A stretch of DNA of 64,000 nt from Isochrysis galbana (GCA_018136815.1 CM030938.1:1214202-1278201), one strand, 5' to 3'. Shown: positions 9,901-19,925, counted from the stretch's first letter. The notes: a model not told the origin generated them from the sequence alone. Translations and numbers: made by a program.

Positions 9901-12900
9901 CTCTGCTCAGGTTCGGCACTCCATGGTCTTCGCTTCCAGTTTGCTGTCCGATCGCTCCAAGCCATCGACATAAAAGCCCATCTCGACGAAAACTGGACCC
10001 CACAACTGCTGCTACTTTATCAGGTACGATCCTTGCGACCTTGAGACGGACGTAGAACATCTCCCGCTTCCCACATAGAGCTTGACGCGCGCGGCTCCTA
10101 TAATCAATGTCTATCACATGAGCGCTCCCTTCCACCCTTTGCAGCTCAAAGAGGAGGAGAAGCGGCTTGAAGAAGAAGTTATCGCCTTGGAGAAGTCGCA
10201 GCACCACGTACCTCAAAATCATGTCGGAATCTGTCGCTCTAACGTCCATGATGAAAAAGATGCTAGCCCCCCCGCTCGCCACGAAACGTCTGAGGCCTTC
10301 TCCGCCCTCGGTTCGACAACTACAGGGTCTGTGCACGGCGGTTCCGTCCACTCTTCTTGTATGGGTGCCGTCGCAACAAAGTCCGTGCAGAGCGCTGTTC
10401 AGCCGTCCGCCATCGCTGGGCACACGCATGAACTAATGTTCTCGGTCGCTGAGCAGCTGCGGCACGGTTCAGGGCTTGTCATCGCTGCCGCAATCGTACC
10501 AGGTGACCGCTTAACTCTATTTCCTGCTGATTACAGTTGAAGCGCCTTGCTAGTGCCATACACTGTGAGTTCACTCTTGGCCTCGTGCGCAGGCACCTCT
10601 GCGGACGCGCTTCCCGCTGTTCGTGCTGCCGAGGCTGAGCGCAGCCGTATGGAGCGCCTCATGGCTGGGATGGGCGTGCAAGGGTTCTGCAAGACAATCT
10701 TGGCTCCTACACTTCTTGAAGGCAAACTCACGGCCATTCAGTGGGCAGGGCTTGGACCGCTCACTCCAAATACGCTCCTTATGGGCTGGCCATGGTGGTG
10801 GAGATCCGATCCCGAAAAGTGAGCATCCTCTTCCCAATGGGCACACGCTGCAGCCTTCGCTCTCTCCTGGCTTGTCCCTTGATTCGCCCCTGCACCTGCC
10901 GCTCTAGGTATGTACCTGAGTTGATTGCCACAATCAACGCGGCGACCATCCACGAGAAGTCCCTCCTCCTCTGCCACAATCTCTCTCAATTTCCTTCTAG
11001 TTATCAGGCAAGCTCTCTCTTATGCAGTCCCTTTGCAATCGTGGGCGCTCATAGCGCAATAACATTTAGCCCGTGCGCCCTCAGTCCGCCCGCCTTGTGC
11101 GTCGTGCGGGCTGTTCTTTCGCACCGCCTCATTTGCCCATCCTCGCAGGTTCAAGAGGGTTATATTGATGTCTGGTGGATCATCCGCGACGGAGGACTCC
11201 TTCTCCTGATCGCTCACCTACTACGCAAGCATCGCGTATGGAGAAAATGCCATCTGCGCCTTCACCTCATAATGGAAGTTGGTGTTGACCCCAAGACGGT
11301 AAGCTCTCCCTCCCCGCTCAGCGTCCATGTGCTCTAGGCCTGCAAGGGTCGTGCCATCCTGGCGGCCGGGTGCTTGCCGCTCCGCGGCCGCCGCTCGGCA
11401 GTATCGCGACTCCTCTGCCTCATCTCTATGTACAGGTGAAGCACCATATGCATCTGCTCCTCAAGCGCATCAACATTGACGCTGCCGTCGAGGAAGTACT
11501 GCTTGTCGCAGAGGGCTCCATCCTCCCCTACATGCGCACTGGGCTCGAACGGTCCTTCGAGGAGGAGAAGAGGCATCGCGCGGAGGTGATCGCCTCCCTA
11601 GAGCAAGCCGTCTCTGCCTTGACCCGTGTATTGGAGGAGTGGCCGCCCTTTGTTTGTGCGACCCTCAGCAGCTGCTGGTATCCCATTCGGCATTCGCCAC
11701 ACGCAACCAACCATACCCTCTCCCTCAGGAGCTCAACCCCAAGATCCACACGCAAGTTGAAGAGATCCACGACCTTGCCCTCGCGGCTTCGTCTCATGGC
11801 CCAACCCCTGTGCCAATCTCACGCCACGCCTCACACGCCGCCACAGCTTCCCGCCTCGCGTCGCGCGCGATGTCACGCGCGCCCTCTCGTGGTGCGCTCG
11901 CTGCCCCTGGTCTCGACTCCGACGACGACGGCTCGTCAGAGGATGGGACGCCTCTCCCAGAATTGAGCATGGCAAAGAGCCAGCGCGTGCCGCCACTGCC
12001 CGGCAGCTTCGCCTCGCTAGCAACCTCAGCTTTGGGTTCGACTGTGGCAACACCCGAAGGAGGCTGCCGCCGGCCCGGCTCCCCCGATAACCCGACGTCC
12101 ACTGGCTGCTCTCTTCTACATCCGAACTCGGGGATTGTTGCGGCCCCCGTAACGCAAGCGCCCGAGGCGAGTCGGCGACACGCCGCCACGCCAGAATGGC
12201 AGGCGCCCCCGAGTCCGTATGAGCCCGTCGAGCTGCACACCATCGCTGTGGTTGGTGGTTCTTGTCCATCTTCGAGCGGCGCGCCTGGTTGTTCCGCCGC
12301 TGTTGCTCCCGCCTCTCGCCGGCCCCCACCTGCCGAGGGACGTGTCCGGATGGCACAGTCGATGCCAACCCTGCCGTCCGTCGCCGCCGCCGCCGCCGCC
12401 GCTGCCGCCGAGCGTGCAGAACGAGAGATGAGAGAGACGCTCACGCGTGCTGGCTTGATAGGCACTGCGGCGCGCGGTCTAAGGGATTTTGCTGCTCGAC
12501 ATGGCTTGGACGCGGTCGCGCTGGCGGAGCTTTCGAAACTTTTTGCGGCATCGGTTGATGAGCACAGGCATGATGCCGTTGCGTGAGTAGCTCTGCATGC
12601 CTCCCACATCGCACTGCTGGCCCAATCGGCCATATTGCAAGCGCATCCATCACCCTCACATATGCATCGTCCAGTTTGACGTCATCGTGCGCGCATCGTC
12701 ACTGCTCGTTGCGCGTGTTGTCGAGGCAGCCTTAGCCGATGTGCTTTATTTGCCGTGCTACTCGGCTATCGCTCTCCTCTTCTGCCTATGATGCCCACCC
12801 GCCCTAATAGGTACGAGTGGGACGAAATCCATAATCTCATCGTGCACAATTCTGTTGGATGTTCACTTGTCATCATCAACCTTCCTGACGCCCCAAATCC

Positions 12901-13309
12901 GGAAGGCCATGATCGGGAGGAGGAGGAGGCCAAAGCTATCTCGGCTGAATTGAATGGGTGAAAAGCTGCTTTCCCTGGCCTATGCACCGCATACGCCCAC
13001 CTCCAAAAGCCCTGCATGAGGAGCTCCTTATCTCGAGTACACCCTCTGAGAGAACGCGCCGTGCCTGAAACCCCGACTTTTTCTTGCTCGGTGCTTGACG
13101 CTAGTCCCTTTCCCGCGCACAGTACCATTCCCCGCGGCTTCTCGACGAATTCTTTGCCCTTCTCGTCGGACGGCTCAAAAGCGGCTGATCCAGATCTCAT
13201 GGACTCGTACATCCGCTACATGGACTATGTCGAGGGGATCGCCGAGAATCTTCCTCGAGTTCTTTTTGTCCACGGCGCGGGTAGGGAGGTCATCCGCTTT
13301 GCGCCGTGA
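6994..13309 (+). CDS. K-Cl cotransporter (SLC12 family), 18 exons
   Basis: Electroneutral cation-chloride cotransporter of the plasma membrane or an internal membrane. Predicted exons: 6994-7329, 7584-7733, 7856-7918, 8102-8212, 8409-8589, 8735-8940, 9085-9305, 9411-9513, 9662-9794, 9911-10023, 10145-10502, 10593-10818, 10908-11007, 11149-11298, 11436-11627, 11729-12582, 12811-12957, 13123-13309. Phases are consistent throughout and give about 1276 residues. Signature segments are GVLVPTCESMWGVIIFLRFF (TM1), LSLSAIATCGTSVGLGG (TM2 region), FFPCFTGILSGAERASSLRD (TM6 region), GFCKTILAPTLLEGKL, NTLLMGWPWWW and GYIDVWWIIRDGG in the C-terminal domain, and VLFVHGAGREVIRF at the end. The SAIATCG form is closer to KCC than NKCC. 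About 285 residues of Ser/Pro/Ala-rich sequence (exon 16) are inserted before the last conserved part. The start Met and the exon 15 donor are uncertain. The intron after 11007 uses GC-AG. Confidence 0.9.
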
Positions 13310-14360
13310 AAATGCCGCGACCGACGTTGACAGCGCTCTTGATGCGTTCTTGGTCGCAAGGCAGCTAATATGGTCACTATCTGATAGGCCCCTAGCCTAA
13401 ATACTAAGAATTCGAACGCGAAATTCGATTTTTTTGTATACAAATATTGAAGACTACAGAAATTGACGTTGAACGACTCGCGGGCAGATTCACACAGACA
13501 GACTCACAGGGCAGCTAAGACGCCGGGCCCGGTGGATTGGGGCCCTCACAAGCACTCCCGACAGACTCGCCGCGAAGGTCCACCTGACCGCCACGAAATC
13601 ACGCTCGCTATCGGCATCTGAAGTCGATCTCCAGGCGCCCTTTCGCGCGCTGCCAATGCGACCCGCAGTGGGGGACATGGCGCGCGCGGCAGGGTGCTTC
13701 CGCGGCGCATGCGGCCGCCTGAGACCCTGACACGAGGACTGGCGCCAAAGAAGCGCCTTCCACACCAAATGATGCCCCCCCACACCAGCTGGCGCGCTGG
13801 CGTGAGCATTTCCTGCAGAGCGGCCGGCATTTGCCGGCCCCTTGACGAACGCCAACGCGACGGGCCCCACCGGGACCGCCGCAGGAGTGGGCAGTGGACC
13901 TATGCGGATGCATCCGCGCCCATCCCAACCCCTAAGTATGCCGGGCAGAGGACCCTGGCCGGTGGCCCATCGGCCATCGGACAACCCTCTCCGAGGCAAC
14001 ATCGCAGTGGGCTGAAGTGGCCTTTTTCAGAGTCCGTTTGCGCACATGAGAAACCGGGTGTTTACGTGAGAATCAAATGGTTTTGTTTTCGTCCTTACTA
14101 CCATTAAAATCGTTTTGTTTTGACCTTTTTTGAGGTTTTGTTTAGCACATTATCAAAGTCAAATAGAATAGATATGACCATCGGTCGGTCATGTGACATC
14201 GTATACGCACAGACACCATAAATATATGACGCTCGACGCCATTTATGCGACGTTTTGATCGATTGGAGGTGGCAAATCACCGTCCGTAGAACGTTGAAAC
14301 GTGATCGCTACACGCTGAAACGTGATCACGCACACGCACACGCTCGCAACTAGTCGTCAT
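13310..14360. other. intergenic region, no gene recognised
   Basis: About 1 kb follows the transporter stop. The part 13490-14010 is very GC-rich and open in several frames on both strands, which is what composition alone would give. The part 14040-14270 is AT-richer and has T-rich runs. No domain, RNA gene or terminal repeat was recognised. Confidence 0.4.
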
Positions 14361-14485
14361 CACAGGGCATGCAATCTGGCATATACATAGCGGCAACAAG
14401 CGTAGTCGCAGCGCCATATACACAGGGCATGCAATCTGGCATATACATAGCGGGATAATTGGCGCTGCGACTACGCTTGTTGCCG
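14361..14485. repeat. direct and inverted repeat cluster in a transposon tail
   Basis: A 33-bp sequence beginning CACAGGGCATGCAATCTGGC occurs twice without change, at 14361-14393 and 14421-14453. Around it, a 25-bp perfect inverted repeat begins CGGCAACAAGCGTAGTCGCA at 14391-14415 and is mirrored at 14461-14485. The right arm lies inside the basic end of the piggyBac-like reading frame on the minus strand. The left arm is therefore an inverted copy of coding sequence, so the cluster looks like a fold-back rearrangement of that transposon's end. Confidence 0.8.
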
Positions 14486-14785
14486 CCGCGACCCGGTCGC
14501 TTGGGGTCTCCCCGAGGATGCCAATTTGGGAATCGCTCATGCATGGCAGCGCACTCTTTGCGAATGCCCTTACGATTTTGGCTGACGCAAACCGGCACGA
14601 GGCCGTTACCGGGTGTACTGCAGATACTGCAAGCGGTCGAGGTATGCATGCCGCAATACATGCATTTCTGCATGCGGCTGCCGCCCGCCAAGACATACCA
14701 ATTGATCTGGTTGAAGGGGGTCAGCACGTGGTTGCGTGGTTGCTGGGACTTGTAGTGTTCGCGCAGCCGCTTGCGCCCGACTTCG
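14391..14785 (-). pseudogene. piggyBac-like transposase C-terminus
   Basis: Read on the minus strand from about 14785, the frame gives GRKRLREHYKSQQPRNHVLT, then FNQINWYVLAGG and a Cys/His-rich end: CMYCGMHTSTACSICSTPG, then PVCVSQNRKGIRKECAAMH. It closes with a basic tail (HPRGDPKRPGRGGNKRSRS). The spacing of Cys pairs followed by a final Cys and His is typical of the C-terminal cysteine-rich domain of piggyBac-type transposases, which bind the transposon ends. Only this tail is present, and the catalytic DDD core is missing. It is fused back to back with the hAT fragment on the other strand. The assignment is from motif pattern only, and another zinc-ribbon transposase is possible. Confidence 0.5.
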
Positions 14786-15108
14786 AACTCCCCGTCAGCA
14801 GCAATGAGTCAGAGTTCACCGAAGAAGACCTTCTCCGTGATGAGCTAGAAATTTATCTCTCTCTCCCACCGGAAAAGAACATGGACCTCGACGTGCTCGT
14901 TTGGTGGCAGCGGCGCGATCTTCATGAGGGAAAAGGTGGCATGCCCAACCTGGCCAAGATGGCCCGCCAGTACTTGGGCCGACCGGCCTCGCCCGCCGGC
15001 GTCGAGCGTGCCTTTTCGCATGCAGGGCGGCTGCACGATGACTTGAAGGCAGGCCAGTCCGATGACACGCTAGAGCACTGCCTTCTAGCTAGTAGGAATG
15101 CGGAGTGA
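14786..15108 (+). pseudogene. hAT transposase C-terminal dimerisation domain
   Basis: The plus-strand frame gives LDVLVWWQRRD, then MPNLAKMARQYLGRPASPAG directly followed by VERAFSHAGRLHDDLKAG, and stops with TGA. The order of a WW motif, P-x-LA-x-A-R and SxxGVERAFSxAG is the signature of the hAT dimerisation domain. The N-terminal zinc finger and the catalytic core are absent, so it is a 5'-truncated remnant. A second, shorter copy of the same family lies at 40835-40950, and both are followed by a GCGCGCAGCGCGCC...TTAGCTC stretch. Confidence 0.8.
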
Positions 15109-15194
15109 GTCTGAGTGTGTGTGAGTTCCCTTTCCCTTTGCCTCCGCCGTGTTGAACACGGTGTTGCGCGCGCGCAGCGCGCCTTTAGCTCTGA

Positions 15195-16059
15195 GCACCG
15201 GCAAAATGGGGAGATGGCTTCAAATCAAACAAGAGATTGGAATACCCCCTAGCGGACGAGTATACCCCGGACGGAGATACCCCACTAGACAAAATGGGAG
15301 TGGAGCAACTAACACGAGCAATGCAGAAGACGGACGGAAAGCGTAGACGCCTAACGGGACCCGAGAACTGGAAACAGCGACTACCGACACCTGACAACAC
15401 GTGGGAACACCTAGCCACAATATATACATCCCCGATGATGACGGCGAGAGATACACACCTCCACTTCAAGCACCTAACCCACAGAAGGATAGGCACCTAC
15501 AACCGGTTCGCGGACAGAGACAAAACTTGCCGCATGTGCAAGGCGTCTAACGAATCCTCCACCCACCTAGGCGAATGCCCGAGGGTAGTTAGTCAAGATA
15601 TTCGAGACGCTCGACAAACTGGCAAGGTACACTCCCCGAAGCGGTAGAAGCAGGGAAGAGGTAATCGTAGATAACCTTTCCATGCACCCCGGGGGGAAAA
15701 CACCGCGATCGCTCACCATACTCTACACTCTAGCATGGAGATGTATCTTAACGGACTTCTACAGGATACACTACGACGGCGTTGAATTCTCGGAGGAATC
15801 AGTGTTGATAAGAACGATAGACAGGTACACGACACTAAGCAAGGCACTACTATTTGCAAGTACGACAGACTCGGCTAGGACCGCCCAAGCAGGCATGGGC
15901 AGACAGCCGAAGAAAAGGATCGACATGAACGATGTATACCCTTTGTTCACACTAGGTGCAAGAGGAAAGCTAGAACCAAGCCTAGAGCTACAAACTCTGA
16001 CCACCTCGATGGGGGTGGCACACATAATTGCCGAGAGACCCGAACCAGAACAAATCTGA
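15195..16059 (+). pseudogene. LINE ORF2 C-terminal fragment, family A
   Basis: The frames contain TARDTHLHFKHLTHRRIGTY, then CRMCKASNESSTHLGECP (Cx2C x8 H x3 C), and LAWRCILTDFYRIHYDGVEF. This zinc-binding region and the downstream LAWRxILTDFY block are shared with the copy at 46730-47785 and are typical of the end of non-LTR retrotransposon polyproteins. The reading frame is interrupted between about 15600 and 15680 by a frameshift, so the copy is dead. It starts directly after the hAT remnant, which suggests a 5'-truncated insertion. The intact protein would bind its own RNA or target DNA during target-primed reverse transcription. Confidence 0.75.
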
Positions 16060-16376
16060 GACGAGATACACCTCGACTGGACATAAAGCCACAGAGACAC
16101 AATAGCGACCAGCAAGGACGAGAAAGACGAGCAAGCCCGTGACCCAACAGACACAGGATGACAATTGAGACCAACAACAGGCCTGCCCGGAACCCGCGCT
16201 TTGAACCAGGCTCGTGGTAGCGCACCCGAGCCGAACCCCGGATACCGAAGACAAAGGAATGAAGGGGGGAAGGGGAGGAGGTGGAGGAAAGGGAAGTTAA
16301 GGGCGGTGGCAGCAGGGATGGGGAAGTACCCTAGTCTAGTAGGTGTGTAGCCCAGAATCTTCAGTTTTTTTTTTGC
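16060..16376 (+). repeat. 3' UTR and terminus of LINE family A
   Basis: After the stop of the LINE fragment the sequence runs through a GAGCCGAACCCCGGA-like motif, a purine-rich block and then GTGTGTAGCCCAGAATCTTC AG followed by nine or more T. The same order (GTGCACCC..GCCG, purine block, GTGTTAGCCCCGAATCTTC AG plus T run) ends the copy at 23140-23322. The T tract is on the sense strand, whereas most LINEs end in A. Confidence 0.65.
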
Positions 16377-16467
16377 GTAGGGTCCAGCCCCTCGCTTCGA
16401 CTTTGTGTCCCGGGATGCATCTTCTACGCAATTGATCACGCCCCTGGTCGAAGCAGCGCGCGCGACC

Positions 16468-16795
16468 CCCCCCCCCCCCCCCCCGGTTCTCCAGGGAAGG
16501 AACCCCCCCCCCCCCCCCCCGGTTCTCCAGGGAAGGAAACGGGGGGAGAGGAAAGGGGCAGTGGTAGGAAAGGGAGGGCGTAGTTAGGAGTATCACTAGC
16601 AATCTGCCTCGCGCCGTGCACGTAGCGGCTAGTTTTTAGTAGTAAGATTTCTTTTAGTCGGTGTAGCTGATTGCTAACACTATCAGGAAGTCCCCCCCCC
16701 CCGCCCTAGTTTTTAGTAGTAAGATTTCTTTTAGTCGGTGTAGCTGATTGCTAACACTATCAGGAAGCCCCCCCCCCCCCCCCACGGGGGGAGTG
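16468..16795. repeat. tandem poly-C blocks and duplicated LINE-B tail
   Basis: Two poly-C runs of 17-19 bases are each followed by GGTTCTCCAGGGAAGGAA. After them comes a LINE family B-like 3' end (TGCCTCGCGCCGTGCACGTAGCGG, split here by wording, near 16603). A unit beginning CTAGTTTTTAGTAGTAAGAT and ending CTAACACTATCAGGAAG then occurs twice (about 16630-16690 and 16708-16768), each time followed by a poly-C run. The arrangement looks like replication-slippage growth around homopolymers. Confidence 0.6.
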
Positions 16796-17412
16796 TTTGG
16801 TCTCCAGCTACTCTAAGAAGGAGTTTAATCAACGCAACGTCTAGACCACGCCGAATGCCTTTAGTACACCGCCAATATCGAATGCGGGTGAGACCGTCCA
16901 TTGCGGTAACCCGAAATGGCAAAATTGGCCGGCCACCTAGCTGGCAACCCTTTCCGGTAAACGGTAAAGGATTGGCGTCATGCATATTATCATATTCTGT
17001 ATGCGTTCGTGTCAGCAACATCGCGTGAGCGCTCCGCTGGTGCATGGTTTACCGTTTGCCGGCCGTTTGAAAGTTGAAAGGCATGTCTGGCCGTTGACAA
17101 GCAATAGCACAACCGTGATACTCGTCGGCTAGTCTCTCGCCGCGCCGGGACATCTTCAGGCGCACGTGACATACCCATTGTTTCAGACTCCAGCGGTACC
17201 TTGTCCAAGAATGGTACACGCCACGAGGGGCGCATTTTGTTGCTCGTTACTTGCTGTTCGGTTCCGATTCTCGATTCGTCCGCTCCCTATGTAGCGGATG
17301 GCACAAAGAAGTGAATTGGCACGCTTGTCTCGTTTCCATCTAGCAATCACTTTACGCTCTGTCATCGCGCAAAGATCTGCCCCATGTTTAAGATGCGCAT
17401 CGGCGAATTCCA
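16796..17412. other. region downstream of the glycosyltransferase gene
   Basis: No independent gene is recognised. The minus strand at 17183-17467 is open for 95 codons in a frame next to the one used by the glycosyltransferase. It begins with a hydrophobic segment (ALGLVVGCAWDVALFALMEF). It may be the true C-terminus of that protein if the upstream frame is shifted by an assembly error or a missed intron. Confidence 0.35.
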
Positions 17413-19311
17413 TCAACGCAAAAAGTGCAACATCCCAAGCGCAGCCAACCACCAAGCCCAGCGCCATGCGAACTTGGCCCGCTCACCCTCGAGCACAAGG
17501 GGCGTTTGGCCCGTATGCCAATCAAAGCGACGACACGCCATGCCTAGCCGCCCGCGGCGCAGCCAGTACACAGCGTGACCAAGGTCCACGACATTCTTTA
17601 TCAGCGGCGACAAGAGCACCGCTTGCAGGCGCGCCGCTGGGACCAGGTGTCGTGCGTGAGAGCCGCGCCAGCCGTCGACGGCTTCGGAGATTATCTCGAT
17701 TCCCCAAAAAGTGATCAGGCCGGGGATGCCGAAAGCGGCTGCAACAATTGGGGATCCTTCCACCACGTTCGGTAGGTTGAGGTACACGTGTTCAGGAAAG
17801 CGATCGAGTAGTAAACCGTCGCCCTGAGTCCATGCCCAAAAATGATGAAGGTACGGAATCAGGCCGAGGGTGCCAGCCGGCCGCGGCCACCAAGGGTGCT
17901 CGACGGCCGCTGCAGGGACACGCAACCAATTTCCCATGCATCCACGCGAGACGCGCAAGCATAGGTCAACGTCCTCTCCCCCGCCAGTCTTTGCGTACTC
18001 ACAGTCGAAGCCATCTTCAGGGAGGTGCTTGCGTAAGATGGCGAGATTGGCCGTGACTCCCCAAGGCGCGAATCCACGCGGGCACGCCGCAGCGCACCAG
18101 CAAAATGAACTCAACAGTCCGCAGATGCGTGTTGCCTCGTGCCACGGGTCAGTAGATGGAGCAAAGCGCACATCGCCAACCGCCCCGCAACACGTCACTT
18201 GGCTGCTGCTAAGGGCCTCCTTGTAGCGCAGAATCACGTCGGGAAGAGGCAGCACGTCGTCGTCCCAAAAAATGATCAGATCTGCAAGGCTCTCCGCGGC
18301 CAAGCGGTTGCGAGTAGCTGAAGCGCCAAGGTTTTGTGGATTGACCCTGATCCGCGTGAAGGCATCGCTGAGAGCGAGCACCTCGTCCAGGCGCGTCGAT
18401 GACGGATTGTCAACTTGGATCAGTAGCATGGCACCCTCCTTGCGGCATGCGGTCTGTATTGCGCGCAGCGCGGTCAAATCACACCGGAAGGTGGGAACGA
18501 GCACGTCGACGGCGGCAATGGGCCGCGCTATCGCCACCGCCCTTCCCTGCCTCACCTTGGCATTGTGCGTCCACAGCCGCGCAGCCCATTCCTCGAGGTA
18601 CTGCTCTCGTGCATGTTTGTCAACATTGGCTCGTGTAGTGGCATACTGCGGAGGAGGGGGCTGCGCGTGACCCGGCCAGCCCGTGATCGGCCCACCTCTC
18701 TCGTTTTGCACACGAACCTCGTGGAGGACTTCCTCCGCACCAGCGCTGCGGTACACTGCCCACAGAAAGGGATCGGCACCCTGATTTACGCCCGGCCTAG
18801 CGAACGGAGGCGGAAGCAAGTGACCGTCGAACAAGTCGAGGTGTGCGGCGGCCAGAATGGGAAATGTGCAGCAACTTGGATCCGTTGCGTCAATGGGGCG
18901 CAGCAACCGGAGCTCAGACGGAGAGCTGCTCAGGCGGCTCCAGGCCGAGTCGAGCCAGTCGGCGGGCGGCGCCTCACCACAGCACTCATAGCGCACGTCA
19001 TCTCCGAATAGTATGAGCGCTCCCTCACAGCCGTCGTCGACAGCGCGGCAGGCGAGTCGATCCCACACGGCGCAGACAGATCCCCGTGGCTGGCTTGACG
19101 GGCTGAGCACCTCCACAAACGGTCGTTCTAACTCAGCCAGCGCGATCGCACGATGGGTTTCGCGCCACAGAGTGTCGTCGGCGTCAACACCGATGTACAG
19201 CCGAACCTCATGCTTAGACGATCCGAACGAGCGCTTCAGGCTGGCCGCCCAGAGTGTTGGTGGGCGGTGGCGGTCTGCACGAAGGGGGAGGAGCACAGCG
19301 TGCCACACCAT
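17413..19311 (-). CDS. protein with two glycosyltransferase-like (GT-A) domains
   Basis: A single 632-codon exon on the minus strand. The C-terminal half is a clear family-2-type glycosyltransferase: VDVLVPTFRCDLTALRAI opens the nucleotide-binding fold (about residue 270), LIIFWDDDVLPLPDVILRY carries the metal-binding DxD (about 350), and GGGEDVDLCLRVSRG is the acceptor-side acidic motif (about 445). The N-terminal half looks like a second GT-A-type domain: VRLYIGVDADD, ALILFGDDVRYE, then CCTFPILAAAHLDLFDGH and VNQGADPFLWAVYR. It would move a sugar from a nucleotide donor, probably at the Golgi or plasma membrane. No signal or anchor is visible at the proposed start, but the open frame at 19926-20426 upstream has one. 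The end at 17413 is uncertain. Confidence 0.75.
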   Translation of the reverse strand: MVWHAVLLPLRADRHRPPTLWAASLKRSFGSSKHEVRLYIGVDADDTLWRETHRAIALAELERPFVEVLSPSSQPRGSVCAVWDRLACRAVDDGCEGALILFGDDVRYECCGEAPPADWLDSAWSRLSSSPSELRLLRPIDATDPSCCTFPILAAAHLDLFDGHLLPPPFARPGVNQGADPFLWAVYRSAGAEEVLHEVRVQNERGGPITGWPGHAQPPPPQYATTRANVDKHAREQYLEEWAARLWTHNAKVRQGRAVAIARPIAAVDVLVPTFRCDLTALRAIQTACRKEGAMLLIQVDNPSSTRLDEVLALSDAFTRIRVNPQNLGASATRNRLAAESLADLIIFWDDDVLPLPDVILRYKEALSSSQVTCCGAVGDVRFAPSTDPWHEATRICGLLSSFCWCAAACPRGFAPWGVTANLAILRKHLPEDGFDCEYAKTGGGEDVDLCLRVSRGCMGNWLRVPAAAVEHPWWPRPAGTLGLIPYLHHFWAWTQGDGLLLDRFPEHVYLNLPNVVEGSPIVAAAFGIPGLITFWGIEIISEAVDGWRGSHARHLVPAARLQAVLLSPLIKNVVDLGHAVYWLRRGRLGMACRRFDWHTGQTPLVLEGERAKFAWRWAWWLAALGMLHFLR

Positions 19312-19383
19312 TTGGGAGGCAGACGAAGGAGGCGGAGGGGAAGTAGGAGAGACGGGCGAAGGGAATGAGGATGCGTGATGAGT

Positions 19384-19388
19384 GTGTC

Positions 19389-19452
<64 letters not shown>

Positions 19453-19830
19453 CCCCCCCTCCCTCCCTTTTCCCCCTCCCTCTCTCTCTCTCTTTCTCTC
19501 TTTCTCTCTCGTCTCTTCTCCCTGCCTCTCGACCGCCTTGGTGATGAGCGAGACCTTTCGGAAAGAAGGTGATGAGAGAGAGATGTGACGTGGGGAGAGA
19601 CTTGACTGAGGAAGAATGCTAAACCTCTAACACGATGATGAGGACAAGACGTCTTTCTCGAGAGGAGAGAGAGGTGGAGAGGAGAGGGTGAGGGTGGGAA
19701 GGGAAGAGTAAGTGAGCGAGTAGGTGAGCAAGACAGAGAGAGGGAGAGAGAGGAGAGAGGAAAAGGGAGGGAGGGAGGGAGAGAGAGAGAGAGAAAGGGA
19801 GAGAGAGAGAGAGAGAGAGAGAGGCGCCGT
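19384..19830. repeat. CT/GA microsatellites upstream of the glycosyltransferase gene
   Basis: Long CT-rich tracts run from 19388 to about 19510 on the plus strand. Beyond a complex spacer, GA tracts run from about 19735 to 19830. Seen from the minus-strand gene at 17413-19311 this is a pyrimidine/purine switch in the 5' flank or in a first intron. The long frames here on either strand encode only Ser-Leu or Glu-Arg repeats and are not taken as genes. Confidence 0.85.
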
Positions 19831-19925
19831 AAGGATGAGTCTTCCGAGGGGATTGATTGCATCTCCGGTCGCTGCCGTGTCGAGGTGCGACCCAATCGGG
19901 GCTTCTTCTTCTTCTCCTCCTCCTC

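Noticed and set aside
19236-19895. Ser-Leu or Glu-Arg repeat proteins in the CT/GA tracts (also 6425-6900, 26106-26700, 48090-48460, 58501-59330)
   Set aside because: Dinucleotide microsatellites open all frames. No real protein features are present, except the signal-peptide exon at 58999-59115.
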